A stretch of 64,000 bases of DNA from Nostoc sp. UHCC 0870 (GTDB lineage Bacteria; Cyanobacteriota; Cyanobacteriia; Cyanobacteriales; Nostocaceae): assembly GCF_022063185.1 (NCBI RefSeq), contig NZ_CP091913.1:3287501-3351500 (forward strand), written 5' to 3'. The position numbers and the translations under genes were made by a program. Positions 1-7,348 of this stretch are shown piece by piece. The stretch's first letter is position 1. Each line of letters starts with the position of its first letter. The notes beneath the pieces are model-generated. The model was given only the letters and a program-made list of their open reading frames with translations. It was not told the DNA's origin and did not search any database.

Positions 1-1
1 G

Positions 2-889
2 CGTGCTTATAATCCCCAGGTGAAAATTGTCTTACATATACATAGTGATTTTCTCCCGTTGTTAGATCCAGTCATAGTAGAAAAGCAGATTAAGTCTATC
101 GATTTGGTCGTTGGATGTAGTAATTACGTGACAAATCAGGTTCGTAAATATTTACCACACGTTAATAGTCAAACTCTTTACAACGGTGCAGATACTCATC
201 ACTTTAGTATCCCTAATAATTACAACCGAGAAGCTAAGAAAAAAAAGATTAAACAAATTCTATTTGTCGGCAGAATTTCACCGGAAAAGGGTGTACATAT
301 TTTAATTGATGCCTTTAATAAAGTAGTATCTAAATATCCTCAAGTAGAACTAAAACTTGTAGGAGCAGAAAACGCATTAGTGCCGTGGTACATACTGGAT
401 AAAGAAGATCCACAAACTCAAAAGCTTCGTCCTTATTATCAAGGTAGTTATAGAGCGCAATTGCAAAAGCGAATTGCTGCTAGTGCAGCTAATTCAGTTT
501 CTTTTTTGGGTAAAATTCCCCATTTTCAGCTATTAGAATATTATCAACAAGCAGATATATTTATTTTTCCCTCTGTCTGGAATGAACCATTTGGGATGCC
601 GGTTGTAGAAGCAATGTCAATGGGATTGCCCGTGATTACTACCCGTGGGGGTGCTTTCCCCGAACTGGTAGAGGATGGGAAAACAGGGTTATTGGTCGAA
701 CGCGGGGATGTAGAGGCTTTAGCTGAGGCAATGCTGCGACTGCTTTTAGACGATAACCTCTGTCAAGCAATGGGAGGCGAGGGCAGGCGGCAAGCAGTCG
801 AAAAGTTTGATTGGAATCATCAGGCGGATCAGCTTTTACACCACTATCAGACAATGATGAAAAGTCTAACTACATCACTGAGGAGTTAA
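2..889 (+). CDS. Glycosyltransferase family 4 (group 1), 5' end cut by the window edge
   Basis: The reading frame is open from the first bases of the window (R-A-Y-N-P-Q before the GTG at 20), so the gene starts to the left and this is its C-terminal ~295 residues. It looks like a GT-B fold glycosyltransferase: the second Rossmann domain begins at ILFVGRISPEKGVHILIDAF, and the nucleotide-sugar binding stretch NEPFGMPVVEAMSMGLPVITT near 580-640 carries the E-x7-E pattern of GT4 enzymes. It probably transfers a sugar from an NDP-sugar to an acceptor that cannot be named. Only two bases separate its TAA from the ATG of the next gene, and GAGGAG in its last codons would serve as that gene's ribosome site, so the two are probably co-transcribed with the exporter genes. 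Family call is firm, acceptor unknown. Confidence 0.85.
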   Translation, partial: RAYNPQVKIVLHIHSDFLPLLDPVIVEKQIKSIDLVVGCSNYVTNQVRKYLPHVNSQTLYNGADTHHFSIPNNYNREAKKKKIKQILFVGRISPEKGVHILIDAFNKVVSKYPQVELKLVGAENALVPWYILDKEDPQTQKLRPYYQGSYRAQLQKRIAASAANSVSFLGKIPHFQLLEYYQQADIFIFPSVWNEPFGMPVVEAMSMGLPVITTRGGAFPELVEDGKTGLLVERGDVEALAEAMLRLLLDDNLCQAMGGEGRRQAVEKFDWNHQADQLLHHYQTMMKSLTTSLRS

Positions 890-891
890 TC

Positions 892-2265
892 ATGTTGGCA
901 AGCCTAGAAAAAACGCCACTGACTATTTTCCGTGAAATGAAACTGTTTATCATTGTTTGGGTGGGGCAACTTATTGCATCTATTGGTACTACCATTAGCG
1001 CATTTGCTTTGGATGTTTGGGTTTACGAACAAACGGGTTCTGTCACCCAATTTGCTTTAATTGCCCTTGCCAATACTTTACCCCTGATTTTACTTGCTCC
1101 CGTAGCTGGGTTATTCGTGGATCGGTGGGATCGTAAATGGACAATGATTATCAGCGATTTATTGGCAATTTTACCAACTGTGGCGATCGCTATTTTATTG
1201 CTCATCGGTCGGTTGGAAATTTGGCACATTTACTTAGCCAATACCTCCAGTGCTGTCTTTATGGCTTTTCAAATGCCAGCTTTCATTGCTTCCATCACTC
1301 TCCTAGTGCCAAAACAGCACCTTGGTCGGGCTAATGGAATGCTGAGTTTGATGAACGGTACGGCGCGACTTGTCGCACCACCTTTAGGTGGTGTCCTGCT
1401 AGGACTGATTTCTCTGCAAGGGATTATTGCGCTGCATATAACCACCATCTTTTTGAGTATTGGTATCCTCTTGCTGCTTCAGTTCCCTCAATCCAGAACT
1501 CCTGATATTACCAACGAAGGAAGTTCCTTTCTCAAACAAACAACCTATGGCTTTACCTATTTATTAGCTAGGCCAGGACTACTAGGAGTATTAATCATCT
1601 CAGCTTACAGCTTTTTTCTTGTAGGAGGTGTTCAGGTCATCACTACACCCTTGATATTATCTTTTGCGCCTGTAACGGTTTTGGGGACTATTATTTCCCT
1701 CTTTGGCGTAGCTATTTTAGCAGGTGGCTTGCTGATGGGTATCTGGGGCGGTCTAGAGCGTAACATGAATATGATTTACGGCTGTATGCTTCTCACGGGT
1801 GTGTTTCTGATTGTCGCCGGTGTGCAAGCTTCTATTTTTGTCTTTATTGTTGGCATCTTCTTATTCTTTTTGCTCCGACCAATCATTGCTAGTTCAACCC
1901 AAGCTATTTTTCAGGCAAAAGTAGAACCATTAGTGCAGGGTAGAGTCTTTTCAATTAAAGGCGCGATCGAAGCTGTCGGTTTACCTCTTGGCTATATCAC
2001 AATAGGCCCCCTGGCAGAAAAGGTTTTTGAACCTTTAATGGCTACTGATGGTTTCTTGGCAGGTAATATCGGACAAATTATTGGTGTCGGTACAGGTCGG
2101 GGGATGGGGCTTCTGTGCATCATCATGGGAATCTTGACTATTTCCGCAACCTGTATTGCTTACTTCTTCCCTCGTCTGAGACTTGTAGAAGATGAACTAC
2201 CTGATGTGATTGATGAAGTAGCGTTGGCTACACCCGCCGCAGACATCCCTGCTATGGCGAAGTGA
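892..2265 (+). CDS. MFS transporter, DHA3-like efflux family
   Basis: A 457-residue major facilitator protein with about twelve hydrophobic segments. The loop signature GLFVDRWDRKWTM between helices 2 and 3 is the classic MFS motif A, and the overall type resembles macrolide-efflux MFS proteins. I chose ATG 892 rather than the longer frame from 811, because the longer version would overlap the glycosyltransferase by about 80 bases and the 892 start has GAGGAG just upstream and reads MLASLEKTPL before the first helix. It likely exports a small hydrophobic compound across the inner membrane. Its place between a glycosyltransferase and an ABC exporter suggests self-resistance or product export for a pathway to the left. 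Substrate is inference. Confidence 0.85.
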   Translation: MLASLEKTPLTIFREMKLFIIVWVGQLIASIGTTISAFALDVWVYEQTGSVTQFALIALANTLPLILLAPVAGLFVDRWDRKWTMIISDLLAILPTVAIAILLLIGRLEIWHIYLANTSSAVFMAFQMPAFIASITLLVPKQHLGRANGMLSLMNGTARLVAPPLGGVLLGLISLQGIIALHITTIFLSIGILLLLQFPQSRTPDITNEGSSFLKQTTYGFTYLLARPGLLGVLIISAYSFFLVGGVQVITTPLILSFAPVTVLGTIISLFGVAILAGGLLMGIWGGLERNMNMIYGCMLLTGVFLIVAGVQASIFVFIVGIFLFFLLRPIIASSTQAIFQAKVEPLVQGRVFSIKGAIEAVGLPLGYITIGPLAEKVFEPLMATDGFLAGNIGQIIGVGTGRGMGLLCIIMGILTISATCIAYFFPRLRLVEDELPDVIDEVALATPAADIPAMAK

Positions 2266-2364
2266 TAAAAAGTATATGCAGTATATTTTCAAGCTATATT
2301 TGCCTCTACTTAAGTGATACAGTGATAGAAAATTTTCAACGTATTTACGTATCTACTATAAAAT

Positions 2365-4167
2365 ATGCAAGCTGAAGTGATTCGCAATCAAGCATTAAAA
2401 GATACCAAATCTCCATTTTCGTCTTTCATTCAATTTTGGGAGAGTGTGAGAGCGATCGCAAGGCCTTACTGGTATCCAACAAAGCCAGGTGAAAGAGCAT
2501 TTTCAGATGTGATTGGTGCTTGGGGAATGCTCTTGCTGTTGTTATTCTTAATAATTGCACTTGTAGCTACGACTGTTTTGAATAGCTTCATTAATCGTTA
2601 TTTACTCGATACCATCATTAAAGATAAGGATCTTTCTAAGTTTGTAAATATTTTATGTTTTTATGGTTTAAACCTTTTATTAGTAACTCTGTTGGTAGGG
2701 TTTTCTAAATTTGTCAGAAAAAAAATTGCTCTTGATTGGTATCAATGGCTAAATAATCATATTTTATCAAAATATTTAAGCAATCGAGCCTATTATAAAA
2801 TCAACTTTAAATCTGAGGTTGAAAATCCAGATCAACGACTATCTCAAGAAATTGAACCTATTGCCAGTAATTCTCTCCGCTTTTTAGCTACGTTACTAGA
2901 AAAAGTTCTAGAAATGATAGCTTTTTTAATCATTCTTTGGTCAATCTCTCAGCAAGCTGCAATTATTCTAGTTACTTATACATTTATAGGTAATTTGATT
3001 TCCCTCTACTTAACTCAAGAATTAAATAAGATTAATGGAGAAGAACTTGAATCGAAAGCTAACTACAGTTATGGACTGACTCACATTCGGACTCATGCTG
3101 AATCCATAGCTTTTTTTCAGGGAGAGAACCAAGAACTAAATATTATTAAACGTAGATTTTTGATATTAATTAAAAGTGCTAAAGATAGAATTGGTTGGGA
3201 AAGAAATAACGATATTTTCAATAGAGGATATCAGGCTGCAATTCAAATATTTCCATTTATTGTATTCGGTCCTTTAGACATTAAAGGAGAAATGGAATTT
3301 GGTGAAATTAGCCAAGCCGCTATAGCTTGCAGTCTGTTTGCTACTGCTCTGGGAGAATTAATTAATGAATTTGGGACTTCTGGAAAATTCTCTAGTTACG
3401 TTGAGCGTTTATCTGGGTTTTCAAATGCGTTAGCAGATGCTACCAAAAAACCAGAGAATGTCAATACCATTAAAACAGTAGAAGACAACCGATTGGCTTT
3501 TGAAAATGTCACCTTACAAACTCCTAACTATGAGCAGGTGATTGTTGAAGATTTATCGTTGTCTGTGCAACCAGGAGAAGGTTTATTGATTGTTGGGCCG
3601 AGTGGTCGAGGTAAAAGTTCTCTGCTAAGAGCGATCGCTGGTTTGTGGAATGCGGGAACTGGTCGTTTGGTTCGGCCTCCCCTGGAAGAGGTATTGTTTT
3701 TACCCCAACGTCCTTACATTATTTTGGGAACTTTACGCGAACAGTTGCTTTATCCTCATACAAATCGTCAGATAAGCGATGCAGAACTCAAAGACGTTTT
3801 GCAACAAGTTAACCTGCAAAACTTGGTAAGTCGAGTCGATGGCTTTGATACAGAAGTTCCTTGGGAAAATATATTATCCCTTGGAGAACAACAACGCTTG
3901 GCATTCGCACGGCTATTAGTGACCCGTCCTAGCTTTACTATATTAGACGAAGCAACCAGTGCTTTAGATTTGACAAATGAAGGAAATTTATATCAACAGT
4001 TACAAGAAGCGAAAACAACGTTTATCAGTGTTGGACATAGGGAAAGTTTATTTAATTATCATCAATGGGTTCTGGAACTTGCACAAGATTCTAGTTGGCA
4101 ACTCGTGACTGTGCAGGATTACCGGAATCAAAAAGCAGTTGTTAGTATTCCTTCCGCAAATCCTTAA
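2365..4167 (+). CDS. ABC transporter, fused permease-ATPase, SbmA/BacA-like
   Basis: A 600-residue half-transporter. Residues about 50-340 are a membrane domain of the SbmA/BacA type (hydrophobic helices, RPYWYPTKPGERAFSD lead-in). Residues about 375-590 are the nucleotide-binding domain with Walker A GPSGRGKSS, signature LSLGEQQRLAFARLL and Walker B FTILDEATSALD followed by the H-loop histidine in SVGHRESLF. Proteins of this family (annotated as vitamin B12/bleomycin/antimicrobial peptide transporters) act as homodimers in the inner membrane and are often found in cyanobacterial peptide-product clusters. A 99-base gap follows the MFS gene on the same strand, with no strong ribosome site visible. 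The transported molecule cannot be read from the sequence. Confidence 0.85.
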   Translation: MQAEVIRNQALKDTKSPFSSFIQFWESVRAIARPYWYPTKPGERAFSDVIGAWGMLLLLLFLIIALVATTVLNSFINRYLLDTIIKDKDLSKFVNILCFYGLNLLLVTLLVGFSKFVRKKIALDWYQWLNNHILSKYLSNRAYYKINFKSEVENPDQRLSQEIEPIASNSLRFLATLLEKVLEMIAFLIILWSISQQAAIILVTYTFIGNLISLYLTQELNKINGEELESKANYSYGLTHIRTHAESIAFFQGENQELNIIKRRFLILIKSAKDRIGWERNNDIFNRGYQAAIQIFPFIVFGPLDIKGEMEFGEISQAAIACSLFATALGELINEFGTSGKFSSYVERLSGFSNALADATKKPENVNTIKTVEDNRLAFENVTLQTPNYEQVIVEDLSLSVQPGEGLLIVGPSGRGKSSLLRAIAGLWNAGTGRLVRPPLEEVLFLPQRPYIILGTLREQLLYPHTNRQISDAELKDVLQQVNLQNLVSRVDGFDTEVPWENILSLGEQQRLAFARLLVTRPSFTILDEATSALDLTNEGNLYQQLQEAKTTFISVGHRESLFNYHQWVLELAQDSSWQLVTVQDYRNQKAVVSIPSANP

Positions 4168-4270
4168 ATAAAAATAGGCTCGTCTTGAGTGTTTTAAGCA
4201 AATTCCAAGACCAATTAATGATCGCTAGTTCCAAGCAGCAAATATTTAGATAAGATGCTCTCTCAGCACT

Positions 4271-5155
4271 CTATTGAGCCGTGCTGACAAGTTGCTTCCA
4301 GGCTTTAACTGCTGTCTGTAAACCCTTTGGTAAATTGTTTTGGGAAATATCGTTATACTGCACCGTACCTTTGCGGCTAGTGAGAGTATACGTAATATAA
4401 TCAGCCGCACCTCTAGACGCTGGATAACTCAGATTTTGAAATTCTCCTTGTGCGCGGTTGATGACTCTTTGAAATTGACGTACCTGTGCTGAAGTCACCC
4501 GACGCACACTCCGTTCAGAATCATTAGCATCACCAATCCGCACCCGAATTAACCTACCATCATTAAGTAATACTGTTTCGTAGGTTCTACCAATAAAGCC
4601 ACCACTAGATATTTGTCGAAACACCACATTTCTATCTAAAGGTGGCGGTAACTCATTAGCAGGAATCGGTACTGGACGAAGAGTGCTAGAATTATTCTCT
4701 TTGCGTCTTACAACAGATCCAGTTTCGTTAGTGTGATAAATCCACCTTTGTTGACCACTAGTAACCACAACTCGCCAACCAGGAACTAAAGCTTGAGTAC
4801 AAAATTCATCTGGTCTTGGTAGTTCCAAACAACCATTACCCCAAGTTTTACGAATAGAATCAGTAATTTTGAGTTTTTTTGTAGCAATCCCCTCTCTGCG
4901 CTTGATATCTTGCAAGACTGCGTTAGCTACTGCTCGTGGTAAAGGCTCTGATTTAACGTTTTGTTTAACGACTTCCTGGGGAGTCTCTACTAAAAAATTG
5001 CTAGGTAAAGCAGAGGCATTTTGAATCAATATGAAACCACTACTAACAGATAAAATACCACTCAACATTACAGCAGTAAAAATTCGAGCTTGTTTAGCAT
5101 GAAAATGAGTTTTCAGCATAAGATTGTTAGCTAACAATATAACTGATTTGATCAT
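4271..5155 (-). CDS. Secreted conserved cyanobacterial protein of unknown function
   Basis: A 294-residue protein with an N-terminal export signal: a basic stretch, then a hydrophobic run (FTAVMLSGILSVSSGFILI) ending near NASALPSNF. The start at 5155 overlaps the aroF stop as ATGA, which would couple its translation to aroF. An internal ATG at 5119 (MLKTHFHAKQ) gives a more standard signal peptide and cannot be excluded. The mature part contains two cysteines (GCLELPRPDEFC), possibly a disulfide, and no enzymatic motif I recognise. It probably acts in the periplasm. Its tight coupling to an aromatic amino acid gene is unexplained by its sequence. Confidence 0.7.
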   Translation of the reverse strand: MIKSVILLANNLMLKTHFHAKQARIFTAVMLSGILSVSSGFILIQNASALPSNFLVETPQEVVKQNVKSEPLPRAVANAVLQDIKRREGIATKKLKITDSIRKTWGNGCLELPRPDEFCTQALVPGWRVVVTSGQQRWIYHTNETGSVVRRKENNSSTLRPVPIPANELPPPLDRNVVFRQISSGGFIGRTYETVLLNDGRLIRVRIGDANDSERSVRRVTSAQVRQFQRVINRAQGEFQNLSYPASRGAADYITYTLTSRKGTVQYNDISQNNLPKGLQTAVKAWKQLVSTAQ

Positions 5156-5973
5156 ATTTTGCGCCCAACGGCTGTAGCTACCGGCTTTAAGCTAGCAACT
5201 AAATTCACCATATCTTCTAAAGATAGGGCTTGACGAGCATCAGACACAGATTTTTCTGGTTCTGGGTGACACTCAATAATTAATCCATCTGCACCACAAG
5301 CTACAGCAGCTTTAGCCAGAGGTGCAACTAGTTCCCGTTTACCGACAGCATGGGAAGGGTCTACAATCACGGGTAGGTGAGTAATTTGCTTGAGGGCGGC
5401 TACAGCAGCTAAATCTAAGACGTTGCGGGTGTAAGTATCGAAGCTACGGATACCCCGTTCACACAGCACTACATTAGGATTACCGTGGCTAACAATATAT
5501 TCAGCCGCCATGACAAATTCTTCAATAGTCGCAGCTAAACCGCGTTTGAGTAATATTGGTTTACCAGCTTGTCCCAAGGCTTTCAGCAAGTCAAAGTTTT
5601 GCATATTGCGGCTACCGACTTGTAGCATATCCACATGGGCGGCGACTACCTCGATTTGGGAAATCGCCATGACTTCAGTGATAACTGGGATATTGTAGCG
5701 CGATCGCACCTCGGCTAAAACTGCCAATCCTTCTTCTCCCATTCCTTGGAAAGCATAGGGCGAAGTACGCGGTTTGAAAACACCACCACGCAAGGCTTGT
5801 ACAGGTGCAGCCGCTATATTTTGGGCGACTGTCTCCATTTGTTCTAAGCTTTCTACTGTGCAAGGACCACCGATAATTACTAAGTCTTCTCCACCGAAAG
5901 CCACTGTTTCGGTAAGTTTAACGATTGTCTGATGATTGGAATGCAATTGGGCAACTAGTTTGGCCTGAATCAT
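5152..5973 (-). CDS. aroF: 3-deoxy-7-phosphoheptulonate (DAHP) synthase, short form
   Basis: This enzyme condenses phosphoenolpyruvate with erythrose 4-phosphate, the entry step of the shikimate pathway to Trp, Tyr and Phe. The 273 residues are essentially the bare TIM barrel of the type I-beta (AroA-beta) DAHP synthases: GGPCTVES near the N-terminus, [22 protein letters not shown], the metal/substrate motif [10 protein letters not shown] and [13 protein letters not shown]. The N-terminal ferredoxin-like/ACT-like regulatory extension of longer (~340 residue) relatives is absent, so feedback inhibition through that domain is not expected. The ribosome site GGAG lies just upstream of the ATG. 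The unusually long leader carries two tandem leader-peptide attenuators, so control is probably by transcription attenuation. The stop codon overlaps the start of the secreted-protein gene that follows. Confidence 0.95.
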   Translation of the reverse strand: MIQAKLVAQLHSNHQTIVKLTETVAFGGEDLVIIGGPCTVESLEQMETVAQNIAAAPVQALRGGVFKPRTSPYAFQGMGEEGLAVLAEVRSRYNIPVITEVMAISQIEVVAAHVDMLQVGSRNMQNFDLLKALGQAGKPILLKRGLAATIEEFVMAAEYIVSHGNPNVVLCERGIRSFDTYTRNVLDLAAVAALKQITHLPVIVDPSHAVGKRELVAPLAKAAVACGADGLIIECHPEPEKSVSDARQALSLEDMVNLVASLKPVATAVGRKI

Positions 5974-6031
5974 GATTTTAATCTCCTAAAAATTTGAGGA
6001 TTGGGAAGAAATTCTTCCTTGTCTAGCTTGT

Positions 6032-6064
6032 AAAAAAAAGCCCAGAACCTTTGACAGTTCCGGG
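6032..6064 (-). terminator. Attenuator B terminator in the aroF leader
   Basis: On the minus strand an 8-bp stem (arms at 6057-6064 and 6041-6048, one G-U pair) with an 8-base loop is followed by an unbroken run of eight T at 6039-6032. It stands 59 bases before the aroF start codon, downstream of leader ORF B, so it would stop aroF transcription unless its 5' arm is captured by the upstream sequence at 6095-6103. Confidence 0.9.
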
Positions 6065-6103
6065 TGCGTATGATTTATCAGCATGACGCTATTTACCCGG
6101 AAC
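6057..6103 (-). promoter_or_regulatory. Attenuator B antiterminator stem
   Basis: GTTCCGGGT at 6103-6095 is perfectly complementary over 9 bp to ACCCGGAAC at 6065-6057, with a 29-base loop. The second arm is the same segment that forms the 5' arm of terminator B, so the two structures exclude each other. The first arm lies on the last codons and stop codon of leader ORF B, so a ribosome finishing that ORF would cover it and permit termination, while a ribosome stalled at the aromatic codons would leave it free. This is the classic amino acid attenuator layout. Confidence 0.85.
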
Positions 6104-6158
6104 TTGCTCTAGGCCAAAAGTAAAAGCTATAAAACCAGTTACTGGAATAAGTCATCAT
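6093..6158 (-). CDS. Aromatic-rich leader peptide B of aroF
   Basis: A 21-codon ORF (ATG at 6158-6156, TAA at 6095-6093) with AAGGAG at 6176-6171 as ribosome site. Eight of its residues are aromatic: Tyr4, Trp8, Phe9, Tyr10, Phe12, Tyr13, Phe14 and Trp15, with the core WFYSFYFWPRA at residues 8-18. All three aromatic end products of the shikimate pathway are therefore sensed by codons in one short peptide ahead of the first shikimate enzyme. The stop codon overlaps the antiterminator arm. The function as a ribosome-stalling sensor is inferred from composition and RNA layout; the peptide is too short for ordinary gene finders. Confidence 0.85.
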   Translation of the reverse strand: MMTYSSNWFYSFYFWPRASSG

Positions 6159-6184
6159 GATGAGATTTTGCTCCTTAAAAACAC

Positions 6185-6211
6185 AAAAACCGCAGAGTTC
6201 GCTCTGCGGTT
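6185..6211 (-). terminator. Attenuator A terminator in the aroF leader
   Basis: A perfect 10-bp stem on the minus strand (arms 6211-6202 and 6197-6188, four-base CGAA loop) is followed by TTTTT, GTG and another TTTTT. It lies between leader ORF A and the ribosome site of leader ORF B. It would end transcription about 215 bases before aroF. Its 5' arm overlaps the 3' arm of antiterminator A. Confidence 0.9.
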
Positions 6212-6258
6212 CACCTGGCGGTTTCCATTAGGAAACTAATTCACCGCCGGTGAACCGC
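6206..6258 (-). promoter_or_regulatory. Attenuator A antiterminator stem
   Basis: GCGGTTCACC at 6258-6249 pairs perfectly over 10 bp with GGTGAACCGC at 6215-6206. The enclosed sequence itself forms a hairpin (GTTTCC/GGAAAC around a TAAT loop, flanked by GGCG/CGCC). The second arm shares AACCGC with the 5' arm of terminator A, so the two structures are alternatives. The first arm sits on codons 14-17 of leader ORF A, again placing it under a ribosome that reaches the end of that ORF. Confidence 0.82.
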
Positions 6259-6297
6259 CTTCAACCAAAAATAAAAGTAACGAGTGCTGCTGAACAT
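6241..6297 (-). CDS. Aromatic-rich leader peptide A of aroF
   Basis: An 18-codon ORF (ATG 6297-6295, TGA 6243-6241) encoding MFSSTRYFYFWLKAVHRR. Residues 7-11 are an unbroken Tyr-Phe-Tyr-Phe-Trp run, and Phe2 adds a sixth aromatic residue. The segment YFYFWLKA matches SFYFWPRA of leader peptide B, so the two ORFs look related. There is no strong Shine-Dalgarno sequence, and the start lies about 44 bases after the probable transcription start. It is read first, so it would control terminator A. Function is inferred from composition and the overlapping stem-loops. Confidence 0.8.
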   Translation of the reverse strand: MFSSTRYFYFWLKAVHRR

Positions 6298-6347
6298 TTT
6301 TGAAATGGTAAGCTAGATAGATTAATGTACAACTTATATTAAGAGTA

Positions 6348-6376
6348 AACATAACAGAAGGTTTTGGTAGCGTCAA
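6348..6376 (-). promoter_or_regulatory. Probable sigma-70 type promoter of the aroF leader
   Basis: On the minus strand TTGACG (6376-6371) and TATGTT (6353-6348) are separated by exactly 17 bases, a good match to the bacterial housekeeping consensus. Transcription would begin near 6340 and include both leader ORFs. No other promoter-like pair this good was seen upstream of the leader. Confidence 0.55.
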
Positions 6377-6729
6377 GGCCAGTCAAAAACCCAAAAAAGC
6401 GATAAACTCATTAGCAAGTTTGGAAATTACAACTAGATTGTATACAAACTAGATAACGAGTTACGGATTAATATTTATAGGCATCCCATATCATTCGTGA
6501 GAGCCAAGAACCCCCATTTCTCCAGAAAAGAAAGGTTGCCCAGTCTCCCATTTCTCACAAATCAAATAGGATTGCTATATGTCTAGAGTTATATAAATTT
6601 TATTTTTAGGTAATTGTGATGAGGTATATCAGCAAAACAAGATGAAAAATACCACCCCTGATGATAGTGGTAATTATAACCAAATTGTGCATCTATCTAA
6701 TCAACTTTTAAGCACAACTTAGTTCAATT
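6377..6729. other. Intergenic region with an operator-like palindrome
   Basis: This gap between the divergent aroF leader and the next gene is AT-rich and holds no convincing gene. At 6433-6452 lies CTAGATTGTATACAAACTAG, an almost perfect palindrome (18 of 20 positions symmetric) about 60 bases upstream of the aroF promoter. It could be a regulator site for either direction. Nothing else stands out. Confidence 0.35.
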
Positions 6730-7224
6730 ATGCCCAGGTCTAAAATCTTCACTAAACCTTTTGATACTCACGATGTTTACCCTTGTCCAGTCTGTCGAGT
6801 CGGCAAAATTTCCCATATACCATTGATGGAAGCTATGGGTTGTGATTTTTGCCATGAAATTTTTACTATTAATGTAGAACAACAACAAATTAAAATGCCT
6901 TCTCGACAACCGCCATTAATTTGGCGATGGAATGGATTGAATTGGTCAGAAGTCCAATTAGAGGGTGTGGAATTAGGTTTGGGTTATGTCTTAGCAGCAA
7001 TTAGTTTTGTAGTTCTGCCCACTTTCTTAATTGGGATAGTAGCTTATTATTTTCCTCCTCACCCTCATGATCCTATTAGTTGGTTGCCTTATATCTGGAC
7101 AATATTCACTTTTTTGTCGCATTTATCAATTATTATTTGGATTTTTATAGAAATTTATCAAATACCAATAGCTGTATATTTGCAAGCATTGAATAGATGG
7201 AGAAATAGACAAATGGAAAGATAG
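6730..7224 (+). CDS. Zinc-ribbon membrane protein, conserved hypothetical
   Basis: A 164-residue protein. Near residues 18-42 it carries two CxxC pairs (CPVC and CDFC) about 20 residues apart, which suggests a zinc ribbon. Two long hydrophobic segments follow (about residues 82-105 and 118-145), so the ribbon would sit on one side of the membrane and the basic tail (NRWRNRQMER) on the cytoplasmic side. I do not recognise a named family and see no catalytic motif. It stands alone between the aroF leader and the J-domain gene. Confidence 0.7.
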   Translation: MPRSKIFTKPFDTHDVYPCPVCRVGKISHIPLMEAMGCDFCHEIFTINVEQQQIKMPSRQPPLIWRWNGLNWSEVQLEGVELGLGYVLAAISFVVLPTFLIGIVAYYFPPHPHDPISWLPYIWTIFTFLSHLSIIIWIFIEIYQIPIAVYLQALNRWRNRQMER

Positions 7225-7348
7225 GGAAAAATTACGCATTGATGAATATATCTATCAAGATGAGTATAGCGATCGCCTACAATGGGGTAACGCATCATTA
7301 AAATTTCTTAGCTGTTTCGTATAAAAAGATTCTCTATTAAAACATCTT

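Noticed and set aside
811..891. Longer N-terminus for the MFS transporter
   Set aside because: It would overlap the glycosyltransferase gene; ATG 892 has a good ribosome site and starts at the expected place before helix 1.
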